Source of the DNA: Effrenium voratum | Taxonomy: Eukaryota > Sar > Dinophyceae > Suessiales > Symbiodiniaceae | Direction of reading: 5' to 3' | DNA length: 64,000 nt | NCBI GenBank assembly: GCA_963377175.1 | Contig: CAUJNA010001524.1 | Span: 578,592-642,591 of the forward strand | Part shown: positions 53,111-63,068 of the stretch, piece by piece | How the letters are laid out: the number at the start of each line of letters is the position of its first letter | Position numbering within the stretch: the stretch's first letter is position 1 | Position numbers and translations under genes: made by a program | Notes under the pieces: model-generated | The model's input: only the letters and a program-made list of their open reading frames with translations | Databases searched by the model: none | Told to the model about the DNA's origin: nothing

Positions 53111-54508
53111 GTTGCCAAGTCACCCTGATAGAGAAAGACATGGAACTTCCTTGTGGTTGACCATTGCTTTTGGGAAATGGCAATGGGGGTGCTCATTTTT
53201 TTTGGGGGGGAATCCTTATCCGCACATCGTAGTGAGACCACTACAGCGAGGAAACAAACTACTACCATCTAATGATTTTGGATTGACTTTTGACAACCCA
53301 GCCAACTGAGAAAAAGAGATATAGAGAGCGTGGAATTGACTGAGCAACCGTGAAATTATCACAGGCCCAACGACCAACAATCGTGAGATAACCCTCATCT
53401 GCGGTACTTCAAACCAGACATGCTCTGATTCTGTTTTCAAATGTAGTGTACCCTAAAACATAGAATGCTATTGGGGGAGACCCCAGGTTAGGGCATAGGG
53501 CATGCAAATACAAGGGGGTTGATGAATATTCCTAGCCCCCAAATGACTCTGGGTAACTTTTCCCATTTAGTGGAACGTAATATCACGTTCTTAGTGGTTT
53601 CCCCCATGTACAGATCAAGCCCCTGATGTTCAACCAGCCTCCCTTTAGTATGGGACACAAATGGATCCCTGATAGGTGGAAACATGCACAAACACCTGCG
53701 GTCCCCTGGCGGTATAAGCTTGAAGTTGGAAAGCTGAAGCAAGATTGGAAGAGCTTTTGTGGTGTACCTGGCGAAGATAGAATTGGCTGCTGGAAGTGAA
53801 GAACGAAGGCAGGAGGAGAGAGAAGGACAGGAGGAACAACAAAGAAAAGGACCAGCTGCAAAGAGAAAGAAAATAATTGGTCAACAGATCTACCCAAAAA
53901 AAGGCAAGAGGCCAGGGTGCACTGTCAAGACACCAATTGCAAATGTTGTTTGCTGCCTCGTTTGCTGTTTTGGGCATGTGCCTCCTCGATGGCCCTGTTT
54001 TTAATGCCCACCTCGTTCAGATTAAGGTGAGGCAGGCATGAAACAAAACAATGAAACGGACCAGGGTAGGGTGGACTCGAGTCACCATAGACATGTGTTC
54101 AAGCCAGAGGCTGACAACAATGACGCCTTGCCCATGTGGCGACTGATCCTCTTACGACGAAAGTTGCATACCAAGTTTGGTTCCTAAGCGTATCCTACTT
54201 TGCCACAGTGTCTAGGTTTCCTCTTGACTTTTCTCAAACAAGCGCATTCAAAGAGCCTTTGCTTGTCTTTCTCGTTTTTCCAATACTTTTGAAAACATTG
54301 AACAACATCTTAGATTTCATGCTTCCCCAGCCCAATCGCTCTCTCGGATGCAGAGCGACTCCGCCGCGCGACGCTAAAAAGCATGCAAAACGAAACAAAG
54401 GCACATCAGAGGAAATCATGCTGTAAAGGAAGTCATGCTGTAAAGGAATTTCAGAGGAAACAAAGGCACCACCACCACCACCCTTTTTTATTGTACTTTC
54501 ATTCCCCG
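53111..54508. other. Stretch without a firmly supported gene
   Basis: 53759-54004 plus reads a charged block (EERRQEEREGQEEQQRKG) that could be coding but is low-complexity. The remainder is featureless. Confidence 0.35.
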
Positions 54509-54650
54509 TCATGTTTTGATGCCCAAAGCCAGGCCTACCAACCAGCTCTGCAGCATGGCCACCACGCTGTCGTAGGCGTTCGCGGGCTGCTCCACCTGAG
54601 CGTGTGCGTCGCGGACCCCGCTGGTGGACCAGCGAAGGAATTCTGACCAG
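54509..54650 (-). CDS. Candidate last exon, well supported, unrecognised
   Basis: Minus strand. Acceptor CACGTTTTTATAG, then SEFLRWSTSGVRDAHAQVEQ, PANAYDSVVAMLQSWLVGLA, LGIKT and TGA (54509-54511). Almost every codon ends in G or C until the stop, and the pyrimidine-rich acceptor is good. The C-terminus VVAMLQSWLVGLALGI is hydrophobic and could be a membrane anchor. No family recognised. Confidence 0.5.
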
Positions 54651-55228
54651 CTATAAAAACGTGTTTTAGTTTTTGCCTGGGTAGTGCAAAACAAAAGGAA
54701 CATATCAGAAAGGGGAGGTGTTTCTGGGGAAGGACACATAACCCCCCAAAGTTGCCAAAGCATCTTGGGAGAATGAAAGGCAGAAAGCCTACAGGCCTCA
54801 ACTCGCCCGAGTTTTGGCCCGGCTGCTTGACCCTTAAGACCTGGGGGATCTTTGGGGGCAAGGACCACGATGGCAGCCAAGACTTGCTCGGCTCGAAGCC
54901 TCTTACTCAAAGGCTGTCCTTCCTTCCTTCCGTCCTTTCATCCTTTTTCCCAGAATCCAGGCCAAAAACAACCCTTCTTTTTTCCCCCCCCCCCCCGCAC
55001 CATTTCCCACTGATCAGAAAACGTCTCAACTTTCTGCTTGCCACGGATACCTCATGGAGTTAGCAAAGTTGCTGGACACAGTGAAGCATCCAGCACGAAC
55101 AGCAAGGCTGTGACCAAGGCTGGATCCCCTTTTGTTTTGTAAAAAGAAGGAACACTTAAAGGAAACCAATTTTATGACACCAAGCAATTTAGGTTGCAGG
55201 TTCTCCATGTTCCGGACACGTATTTTCT
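54651..55228. other. Stretch without a supported gene
   Basis: Presumed intron of the gene ending at 54509. A C-homopolymer sits at 54985-54997. No exon recognised. Confidence 0.4.
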
Positions 55229-55290
55229 GGGCTGTCCTCAGATCTCATACTAAAAGCTTAACTTTTAGCGGGTTAAAAGGACACCCACTA
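55229..55290 (+). repeat. Dispersed repeat family B, copy B3 (partial)
   Basis: CTGGGCTGTCCTCAGATC, palindromic ACTAAAAGCTTAACTTTTAG, CGGGTTAAAAGGACACC. Right half absent. Confidence 0.65.
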
Positions 55291-55395
55291 GCCACCTTTC
55301 GAGAACCGGAGGATTCGCTGGGGACCTCTTTTCCTGAGTGCACTGGCCAAAGGAAGCGCACGTTTTACTTACCAAAATGGCCCAAGCCCAAGACA

Positions 55396-55980
55396 CTAAA
55401 GTCCGAAACGGAAAACTCGGGGAGTGAGATATGTCGCCACTGAGGCGCCTTTTTTCAGCTTCATTTGCCACTTCTTCTTTTTAAGGGGCCATCCGGCCCT
55501 CCATTCGCTGGGCACCGATTCCCAGCTTTCCAGTTGAAAGCAACTGGTCCAAGCCCGAAAAAATCGCGCATCTTTCCGAAACTGAACCTCGGGCTTCTCA
55601 AACAGCTGGCTTGCTTCAGCTGGTTCGAAGTCGTGACAAAAGCCACACGTTCGGTAGCCGTGGCACTCGGGCCTCGCGGTCCAGTTTTCCCTCAGTTGCC
55701 CAAAGGACCCAAAACTAAAAGGTTCACCTTTTGGCTCTACTAAAAATGGACCAAAATGGGAAAACCAAAAGGTCAAAAGGTCGGCTTTGGGCAACTGAGT
55801 TCCAGTTGACCCCAGCGAAAGACTCCGCGGAAGGCGCCGGAGCGATTCGGTTCGAGGCGCTGCCAGTGGCACGAGCCCTGCGAAGGTCGCTCCCAGCACG
55901 CGGGCCTCGGCAAATTCTTGCTGGAGTGGTGGATCTTGCCGGACGAGACAGGGGGAACTGGGGAAGCATGCTGAAAGGAA
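55396..55980 (-). CDS. Two candidate exons flanking element F1
   Basis: Minus strand. Upstream exon about 55980-55796: DPPLQQEFAEARVLGATFAG, LVPLAAPRTESLRRLPRSL, high GC3. F1 then acts as a 105-bp GT-AG intron (CTCA|GTTG..ACTGAG|). Downstream exon 55690-55396 continues ENWTARPECHGYRTCGFCHD, FEPAEASQLFEKPEVQF, FFRAWTSCFQLESWESVPSE and ends in TAG. F1 is itself stop-free in this frame, so both spliced and unspliced products are open. The downstream part has a C.....C..CH cluster that might bind a metal, but I cannot name a family. Confidence 0.48.
   Translation of the reverse strand, partial: FLSACFPSSPCLVRQDPPLQQEFAEARVLGATFAGLVPLAAPRTESLRRLPRSLSLGSTGTQLPKADLLTFWFSHFGPFLVEPKGEPFSFGSFGQLRENWTARPECHGYRTCGFCHDFEPAEASQLFEKPEVQFRKDARFFRAWTSCFQLESWESVPSEWRAGWPLKKKKWQMKLKKGASVATYLTPRVFRFGL
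55691..55799 (-). mobile_element. TIR element family F, copy F1 (intron-like)
   Basis: Perfect 15-bp TIR CTCAGTTGCCCAAAG (inverted at the right end). Target-site duplication TTCC (55687-55690, 55800-55803). 109 bp; interior AAAAGGTTCACCTTTTGG hairpin and AACCAAAAGGTCAAAAGG as in F2. Confidence 0.92.
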
Positions 55981-56726
55981 AGACACATGGTATTCTCAAA
56001 CCTGCTCTCACTTGAGTTGATGGGCCAAAAACAGGAACCAAGCTTTTGGTTTGCCACTCAGATCGACTCAAACAGTGTAAAGTCCATGAAAAAAGGAAGT
56101 GAGTTCTTCGAGAGAGCCATGTTAACCATCTGAAGATAGCCGTTGTCCAGCTGATAGAACCCCACATGAACTGGGAAACCATCCACCTTGTTCTATCACG
56201 ACCAGCAACCCTCCTAACACGGCCGAGACGGTCACCCTACTGCTTGCTGCCGGTCATCAGCAAACCTTAGAGCTTGTCTTTGTATCAAACCTGACCGTCG
56301 AGTTGGGTCTGGAACGCTGAGCTCCAACTCAAAAGATGAGACTGGGTTGTTCAACGTGAATCCCAATCCGCAATCCCTAGTGGGACGGCACTACAATGGA
56401 CACATGGAAAAAACAAGATAAACTTGAACAACTCAGTAAGACCTCCAATGCAACAAGCCCAATGGCTGGACGCTTGTAACTCTAAGAACAAAGGGTATGA
56501 CCGGAGCCTGACGTTTCCTTCTTCAAGCGATGCGTGGCCGTGCGTGGGCGTGCCTTTAACCAGAGGACCTTCACTCAACTTGGAAAACCTACATTGGTGG
56601 CCGGGGAAATGTTCTTTTGACCCCTGTGCCTGTTTGTTTGACCCCTTTCCTTTTGATCACTAGGGCAGGTGGTTCTGCTCGCTGGTTAAAACATCCCAAC
56701 CTTCTACTCCTGTTTCCTGCTTTTTT
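55981..56726. other. Stretch without a supported gene
   Basis: No exon or repeat recognised. Confidence 0.4.
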
Positions 56727-57251
56727 GTGGGTCAAAATAAAAAACCCGGGAAGTGGAAGAAAAACCAGGTATTTGTGGCAAAGGCGCGCTGGCTACTCAA
56801 TCACAGGCGCGTTTGCGCTCGCTTCGCGCGCGTGGGGAGAGAAGGCGACGAAACAATCCGCGCAGGAAAGTACGGCCGTGAAGGCAACTGCATGCCCTGC
56901 AAAAGACACCGCCTGATCGCCATGTCCACGTTTATGTTAGCAGTTGCGCTCTTTCGGGCTGGCTGCGCGCCGGCACTCGATGCGCAACGCTTGCTTGCGA
57001 CCATAAGCACGCAGAGCATACGCGGCCGGGCTCAGCTACCACAAGTGGGATACCAGATCCGACCAACGCAGGCGTGCGCAGAAGAGCCTGCAGCTTTTCA
57101 AGTCGAGAAAACAAAGCCAGGTTTTTGGCTCAAGCTAAATGCTGAGTTGGCTATAGTGTCTCACCAGACGCCATGGCATGCGAGAACCCCCCCCCCCGCC
57201 CGCCGCACGCCGCAAACTGCTTGTATGGGGAAGCAAGCGATTAACCGATGA
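56727..57251 (+). CDS. Candidate coding stretch (174 codons), unrecognised
   Basis: Open plus-strand frame. The middle (56920-57110) has GC-ending codons and an internal ATG reading MSTFMLAVALFRAGCAPALD then AQRLLATISTQSIRGRAQLP, which resembles a signal or transit peptide start. The last part, over a C-run at 57187, is probably not coding. No family recognised. Confidence 0.3.
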   Translation: MGQNKKPGKWKKNQVFVAKARWLLNHRRVCARFARVGREGDETIRAGKYGREGNCMPCKRHRLIAMSTFMLAVALFRAGCAPALDAQRLLATISTQSIRGRAQLPQVGYQIRPTQACAEEPAAFQVEKTKPGFWLKLNAELAIVSHQTPWHARTPPPARRTPQTACMGKQAINR

Positions 57252-58339
57252 AGGGGGTTCCACAAGGCTCCAGGGTTGCCAGCGTTCGCCCTACAAGGTC
57301 GGTGCACGGTGGGTCGGTGCACGGTCACAAGGCCGCGCAGATTGCGAGGCGTTCCATTGGCGCTACAACATGTGTTGAAATCAGAAAGCTATTTCTTATG
57401 AGCAATGTCTTACGTGTTAATTTATACTGACATGTGAACTGAAAAAGCGATGCCTTGCTTTTTGCATCGAACTCCACAATTCTCATGTGGCGCTCTGGCG
57501 CTTGATGCCACGAGCTTGCTCGTTGCGCCCTTGCCCAAAGCAAGAACCCTTGTTGGGATTTTTGGGGAAACCCAAATCAGGCAACGCTTTCCTTGGTTTC
57601 CCCAAAGCGGCGCCCTCAAAAAGTCAAAGGTCACAGATTCCCTCAAACGCAATTTGTCGAATGAAGCCAGCTCACTTGCAGGGGTGGATTACTGGCATCT
57701 TCGCGGTTGTTTTTGTTTGCGGCGATCAAGAAGGGAGCCGAAGAAAACCTGATTCAGACAGGAATCTCTTTTGATTTTGCTGCGGTTGTCGTCAAGTTTG
57801 CCGCGCTGACCCAAACCAAAGCTGACTCATGGGAAATAGGCACAAGGCAAAAAGGGAAAATTGACACCCTCCCTCTACTAGGGCCTTTTGTGCGTCATAT
57901 CATTTTTTGGACTCACAATGAATCATCAAAGGTGTCAATCGCCCACCTCTACAAACGGGAGTTGGAGATGCAAATGTTTGAATGAGCTCCCTATCAAGGA
58001 AGAACGGGCCACGCGATGCGCCCTCCAGGCATATGTTTGTCTTTTCGTTTGGTCATGGCAAAAAAAGCGATGGCAGTCGTGAGAAGTTCGTTTCAAACCA
58101 AGTAAGGGGGAACACATTATAATTTATAACGCATAGCAGGTTCTCTGACAAGTTCCCAAGAGACTTCCGGACAAACATGCGCGTGAGCCACAAGCACACT
58201 GAAACCTTTCAAGAAGCCCCGCCCGCACTGTGACCAAACCACCCCAGAACGAACAAGCCACTATAGAAACGAAGGGGGGGGTGAAACAGCTGCACAACCG
58301 ATTGTTAACCCATTGAAGTGTGCCCAAACGAGCAAAAAG
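57252..58339. other. Stretch without a supported gene
   Basis: GGTCGGTGCACGGTGGGTCG, a small direct repeat, at 57298. Plus frames of 92-100 codons lack bias. Confidence 0.4.
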
Positions 58340-58445
58340 AAGGTAAAAACGAAAAAACCAGGTTTTTCCTTCTAAACCTAGGTTTTGAGCAAGCTTGAGC
58401 CAAAACCCTGGTTTTTTTCCTCGACCTGCAAAATGGCAGGTTTTT
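58340..58445. repeat. Nested inverted repeat around GAGCAAGCTTGAGC
   Basis: AACCAGGTTTTTCCTTCT, CCTAGGTTTTGAGCAAGC / TTGAGCCAAAACCCTGG, TTTTTTTCC and CCTTCT/AGAAGG arms can pair as a hairpin of about 45 bp with further outer arms. The inner arm GGTTTTGAGC..GGCTCA resembles a family-E end. Confidence 0.65.
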
Positions 58446-59498
58446 GGAGTAGAAGGAACATGTTCCCAGGACGAATACCCGCATCATGCTGCATTGGGCC
58501 CGTCCTCTGCGATTCCGGAATGCCCGTGCCCCTTTTCTTGCCCCATCCTTTGCAGAGACCGGCGCCCAGCAAATCCCCAGGGCTTTGAAAGTGTAAACTT
58601 TTGGCTTGGTTGCTTCCAGCCCCCACTAAACAAGACATCTAAGAGACGGTTGGTTTTGGACCAGTCCGAAAAGTGTGCCTCTTGGGCAACATCAGCCCCC
58701 TGCCTTTGCGAGGGATCTTGGACGCAAAGTGCGCGTATTTTTCTTATAAACCGGGAATCCCATGCCAACTCCATGTTTAACGAGTGAATTGCGAAAGTCC
58801 CAAGACGCAAGTCCAAACTGGAGAAGCGAGTCTTTCAGGAGACACGCACCTAACCGTTTGGTTTGCCTTGAAAGCAGAAGAGGCACTGTGCGGGCCCACA
58901 TTTTCCTGGGCTTTTCAAAATGGAGGGTTGGCCAATCCTAATCCTTGATCCCTGTAGGAAAGCCACTACAAAGAGGACCCCTTGCGTAAACCCTGGTAAG
59001 GATTAAGGAATACCTTTGAACAGCCCAGTTTTCTGTTAAGAACAAATAAAGCCGGCACAGGAGAATGAGTGTGTGTATGTGTACTAATCTCTCCAATTCA
59101 AGGAAGCAAGCCACGGTTTGTTTGCTTTTTGTGTCTTCAAAACTTGGTCGCTGCTGTCCCCTCTGCACAAAGTTTGATCAACTTTCTGTGGGTCGAATTC
59201 GGAGATTTTCCGACCTGTTTCAACCTACAAGTTCAAGTCCAAAGATCGGCTACCAAATAGCCATAAGGGCACAAGGGCACAAGTGTGACCCATCCGAAGA
59301 GGGAATATGGCCGTGTCTTTTTCGGTGAAAGAACATAACGACACATCCAAACCGCTTTCGTTCGACCACGGCCGGGTCCCTGTTTCTATTCTCCTGGGCT
59401 CCCGACGTCGACCTGCGGCGCTGTGCCTGGGTCTGTTTTTGCTCGGGCTGGTCCGGATGCTGAGACCCTAGAACAAAAGATAATGATACTGACTACGA
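58446..59498. other. Stretch without a supported gene
   Basis: Frames up to 130 codons (58395-58787 plus) without bias. Nothing else recognised. Confidence 0.4.
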
Positions 59499-59610
59499 AG
59501 AGAGGGAGGAGAGGGAGGGAGTCAAATAAGGGTTCCTATGCTCCCCTGATTTGGGCTCCCTCCCCCTCCCTCCCCTCCCTCCCCTCCCTTCCCCTCCCCT
59601 CGCCCCCCCC
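59499..59610. repeat. Purine run and complementary pyrimidine run
   Basis: AGAGGGAGGAGAGGGAGGGA at about 59500-59520 and CTCCCCCTCCCTCCCCTCCC continuing to 59609. The two arms are near-complementary, separated by about 40 bp, so hairpin or triplex structures are possible. Confidence 0.8.
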
Positions 59611-60485
59611 GCCACAATGAACCAAGTGGCAGCAACATTGCGTCAGATTCAAAGGCAAACGCTTGTTGGCTTCTCTCAAAAATACAAGATAAGCTTTGGT
59701 CGCCCGAAGGGTGCCCTGAAGCAACTCCAAAAGAGCAATCAAGAAGGCTGACCTAAACCTGTTTCTATGGCGACTTTAAACTTTAAAAGGGGACACTCTC
59801 TGACGTCATCATCAAGCCGGGCAAGGAGTGTCACCGATGTTCCACCCCGATGTGGTGCGGCATGGACCAAACAACCATAAGCCCAAAACCCCGGCAACCA
59901 ACCACACTGGAAGTTTGCTGCTTCACTGGGGGTTCCCCTCAAAAGCATTCATCGTGAGGCCGCAACACTTGATCTGATTCGCGGGAGGAATCCCTAGAAT
60001 AGCTGTGAACAACCAATTGGATCCAATACCTTGTTTAACCAAATGGCCGCCAACTAAACCATCCAAATGGAACCAATGCCAAGAAAAGAAACCCGCTGAA
60101 CGTCCTGCGAAAAACCAACGGATGAAGCTTCTGGTGGGAATCCGTTCCCTTACACGCAAACCTGAAGAGCACGGCCGATGCACAGCCACCACTTCCCGCT
60201 GGCAACGCATCCCAGGCTCACTTCAGAGTGCTTTGAGGCCACCGGAAGGGCAACGGTCCGCAGGTGCCCGTGGGTTCTACCACATCTGCCACGCAACAGC
60301 TCGGATCACGCGCTGGGAGCGAACCTGCACAACCAAGCGTGATCCCAGGAGAGGTTTTATGCAAAACCTTGGGAAGCGGGTCCATGTCAGTTGACACAAG
60401 TCAAATCGGTTCCACAAATCACCGCGGCCCCATTTGTTGGCGCTTCGTTCTAGCAAAAGGTTGAAGCCTCAGCCCATTCGATCCC
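59611..60485. other. Stretch without a supported gene
   Basis: Plus frame 60005-60394 (129 codons) is Lys/Arg-rich but unbiased. No element recognised. Confidence 0.4.
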
Positions 60486-60666
60486 CTTCTACCAACCTGG
60501 GTAACAAGGCTTAAGACGTATAACCTCCTTGCAAAGAGAACGCAACCCTACCAACCCGGGTCGTGGGCAAGGTTTAAGCCTCACGACCCGCATTCAAATA
60601 AACTTTCGCTCCCTAAAGAGCCAGTTTTCAAAGAGAACACAACCCCCTAAGGTCGTGGGCACTTTG
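60486..60666. repeat. Imperfect duplication (CTACCAACC(T/C)GGGT unit)
   Basis: TTCTACCAACCTGGGTAACA, AGGCTTAAGAC and TGCAAAGAGAACGCAACCCT at 60487-60549 recur as CTACCAACCCGGGTCGTGGG, CAAGGTTTAAGCC and TCAAAGAGAACACAACCCCC at 60549-60650. Confidence 0.6.
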
Positions 60667-60689
60667 AATACAGGTGACAACCACGGAGC

Positions 60690-61020
60690 TCACTGGGCTG
60701 GCCGGGCTGGGAGCCGACACAAAGGCCCGGCTGGCCTGAAGCTGAAGGCGCGACTCCCAAGGATTTTTCGCACGGCGCGGCTCGACACCATCCTGTCAGA
60801 TCAAGATCCATCTGGGTGGATTATAATATTTCACCAACCTGAAATAAGGTGGTTGGGGGGCTATTCCCCAAATAAACCACCATTTGGGGTGAGGTCGTGT
60901 GAGGTCGCTATAATTCACACACCCAGATCCATGGCCATCCCGGAAAAAGGAGTTCTGACCATAGCGTTCAAAGTGTCCTCACATCGCCGAAATGGATGGC
61001 TTCCTTTTTGGCTTCCCTGA
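60690..61020 (+). CDS. Two candidate exons flanking element P
   Basis: The upstream exon (about 60690-60815) reads HWAGRAGSRHKGPAGLKLKA, RLPRIFRTARLDTILSDQDP with strong GC3. Element P could be a GT-AG intron of 111 bp (CTGG|GTGG..CACCCAG|). Downstream continues SMAIPEKGVLTIAFKVSSHR and stops at TGA 61018. P is stop-free in this frame, so the join is not forced. No family recognised; basic Arg/Lys-rich N-terminal part. Confidence 0.38.
60812..60926 (+). mobile_element. TIR element P with 6-bp target-site duplication
   Basis: CTGGGTGGATTATAATATT at the left; the right end TATAATTCACACACCCAG is inverted (CTGGGTG, ATTATA). Flanked by ATCCAT at 60806-60811 and 60927-60932. 115 bp, single copy here. 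Interior has a smaller GGTGGTTGGGG / CCCCAAATAAACCACC inverted pair. Confidence 0.8.
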
Positions 61021-61090
61021 CAATAATATCTGATTAGGGTATCCTCAAAACAGGACGTACCCATGTGTCGTAGGGAACCGTTAGGCCTAG

Positions 61091-61387
61091 GTGCTTATGA
61101 GAGCTTTCGCGAGCACAGGGATACCTTATGCGACCGCCGACGCTGCTGGTAAGGCGCGACGGGCCTTCAAAACATGGGTGCCAACTACAAAAAACAGATA
61201 CGCCCACATACACCTTAGCATGTTAGGAACAAAAAGCTTGGCCTCCAGGCTGGAAGGTTCTTGGTGGCGCTGGACGGATTTCAACACTGGACATAGTGAA
61301 CAAGCTGTGCGGTTGACTTCTCTGAGCCAAACTCGGATGCACGTATTTCTTGTGTTTGATCAGTGCTGTATATCAGGCAACCCTTGA
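61091..61387 (+). CDS. Candidate coding stretch, unrecognised
   Basis: Plus-strand open frame with ATG at 61097, reading MRAFASTGIPYATADAAGK then ARRAFKTWVPTTKNRYAHIH. Moderately GC-ending codons in the first 60 codons. A GT at 61149 (GCTG|GTAAGG) is a consensus donor, so a first exon 61097-61149 is also possible. Confidence 0.25.
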   Translation: MLMRAFASTGIPYATADAAGKARRAFKTWVPTTKNRYAHIHLSMLGTKSLASRLEGSWWRWTDFNTGHSEQAVRLTSLSQTRMHVFLVFDQCCISGNP

Positions 61388-61405
61388 ATTGTTTGGATTG
61401 ATGGT

Positions 61406-61786
61406 TTGGAGATTTCAACCGCTTTGGGTCGTAGGGCCTCGCTGGAGCTTGATGTGGATTTCGTCCATCGACTTAGCCCCCAAAGCATCGGCTTCCTTTT
61501 GGCGGAGCCCGCTGAGGCCGAGCCTCGTTTCACACCACCGCTGTGTGGCAAACTCGTACGAGAGGGCACCGAAGCCGCTTACGCCGAAGAGGAGCCACCA
61601 TTTCGTCAAGTTGTTGGTGGCTTATCCCTATGGTTTCATCAATGCCAGCTGGCACGAAGCGGATTGTGCTCATCCACAGTCTGTTCGACCGTTGACCCAT
61701 TTCACCAACCCCTTTGCATTTCCGTGACCCCTAGTTTCTGTTGTGGTTTGGAGTGCTTTCCACGTTGTCCTCTTGAGCAACAGTGA
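61406..61786 (+). CDS. Candidate coding stretch, unrecognised
   Basis: Open frame whose first 70 codons read ALGRRASLELDVDFVHRLS, PQSIGFLLAEPAEAEPRFTP, PLCGKLVREGTEAAYAEEE, protein-like and acidic. The rest is weaker. The minus strand is open too (61360-61609). No family recognised. Confidence 0.3.
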   Translation: MEISTALGRRASLELDVDFVHRLSPQSIGFLLAEPAEAEPRFTPPLCGKLVREGTEAAYAEEEPPFRQVVGGLSLWFHQCQLARSGLCSSTVCSTVDPFHQPLCISVTPSFCCGLECFPRCPLEQQ

Positions 61787-62072
61787 GAATAGTGAGCAGC
61801 AAATGCTCATCCCGGAGACGGTTTGACAGTTACTCACTAGAGCAGCGCCCAGAACCCCGAAGTGCCGTTGAGTTCCACCTCGAACTTTCCTCCGCCTGTT
61901 TCGGGCACTGGTTGACCCCATCTTCATAGTAGGTTCGGGGCTTCCACGAAAAGTGAAGGCTTCCCGCTCAAAGATCAGCCAGGGGTTAATCTGGTTCACA
62001 CTGGTGCTGAAAAAGTTCCCGATCTTTTCAAGTGGTTGGCTTCCTGATTTCCTATAGGTTTCCGTTTCAAAC
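61787..62072. other. Stretch without a supported gene
   Basis: Nothing recognised; presumed intron of the minus-strand exon to the right. Confidence 0.35.
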
Positions 62073-62150
62073 CATTCAGGCCCCTATGCGCTGAGAGCGC
62101 CGCGAAAAGAGTGCAGCCCAGCGCAAGTGCGACCAAGAGGGTGCTGCCAC
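62073..62150 (-). CDS. Candidate exon with a hydrophobic helix
   Basis: Minus strand, acceptor TCCTTGTCCAG|GT, donor AATG|GTTTGA, 78 bp with GC-ending codons. It reads GSTLLVALALGCTLFAALSA then HRGLN, a single membrane-type or signal helix. Upstream (to 62292) the same frame stays open with an ATG-like start region but no bias. Family unknown. Confidence 0.42.
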
Positions 62151-63068
62151 CTGGACAAGGACTAGGTATGTTTAAGGAATGGGTTTCCTCAAGCTTGCTC
62201 TGGGTCCATGATAGTCCGCACGTTTCGTTTTGCTTCTCCTTTGAAAGGTCTCCGGAAGGCTGACAGTCAGGAGAAACAGCACAAGGCAACATGGTGATTT
62301 ACATGAGGATGACACGACTGGTCTGCTGTTTGGAAAGGCAGAGGACCCCAAAACGGTGGTGTCTGTTTGGTTTCCATTTATAGCGAAGCGAAAGGGGAAC
62401 CCTCAAACAAAAGCAAGCCTCTTTCAAGGCTCATAAATTATCTTCAGACATTGTTTTCAACAGAATATCGATCAACATGGGCAACCAGAGTGATGTTGCA
62501 CCCTCAAAACGGGACAAACTTTGGATGACTTTCCACTTTGTCAAATGGTACAAGGGACATGTTTGGCAGGATACTGACTTAATTAACCACTTTCCCGACG
62601 TGGGGTGTTCATCCAAGACCAGAATTTCTTGGTAGTAGCCGAGCTCGTCTTCGGATACGAAATGACTTCAATGCCAGCGTTTGTTTGTCTGTGAGGGCAC
62701 CCTTTTCGAAGGTTGGTTTGAAGGGACCACCATCATTCAAAGGGTCCCCCTATTGTAACGCACGCACATATGGCTCTTCATGGTAAACCTCCGTTTGGAC
62801 CTTGCAATGTAGACCATCCACAAACTGCCCACTCAACACCTCCCCGGTTGTGACAGTTGCCCATATCTTTCCTTTGAACGCAAAGAAACGGAATTCCAAC
62901 GACCTTACGTGCAGACAACCGTTTGAACAAGGACATCTTGGACGACCCCGTTGGATCAGGGGATAGTCCTTGTCACCCCCCTTGGGAATGGGTTTGTCCT
63001 TTCTAAATGTCACTCCCGGTTTGGATGACCAATCGTTGAGACGTACGCCTGGCTGAACGATTTTGTTG
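62151..63068. other. Stretch without a supported gene
   Basis: 62690-62760 has GGGCACCCTTTTCGAAGGTT GGTTTGAAGGGACC-like composition seen near other elements, but no TIR pair was found. Otherwise nothing recognised. Confidence 0.4.
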
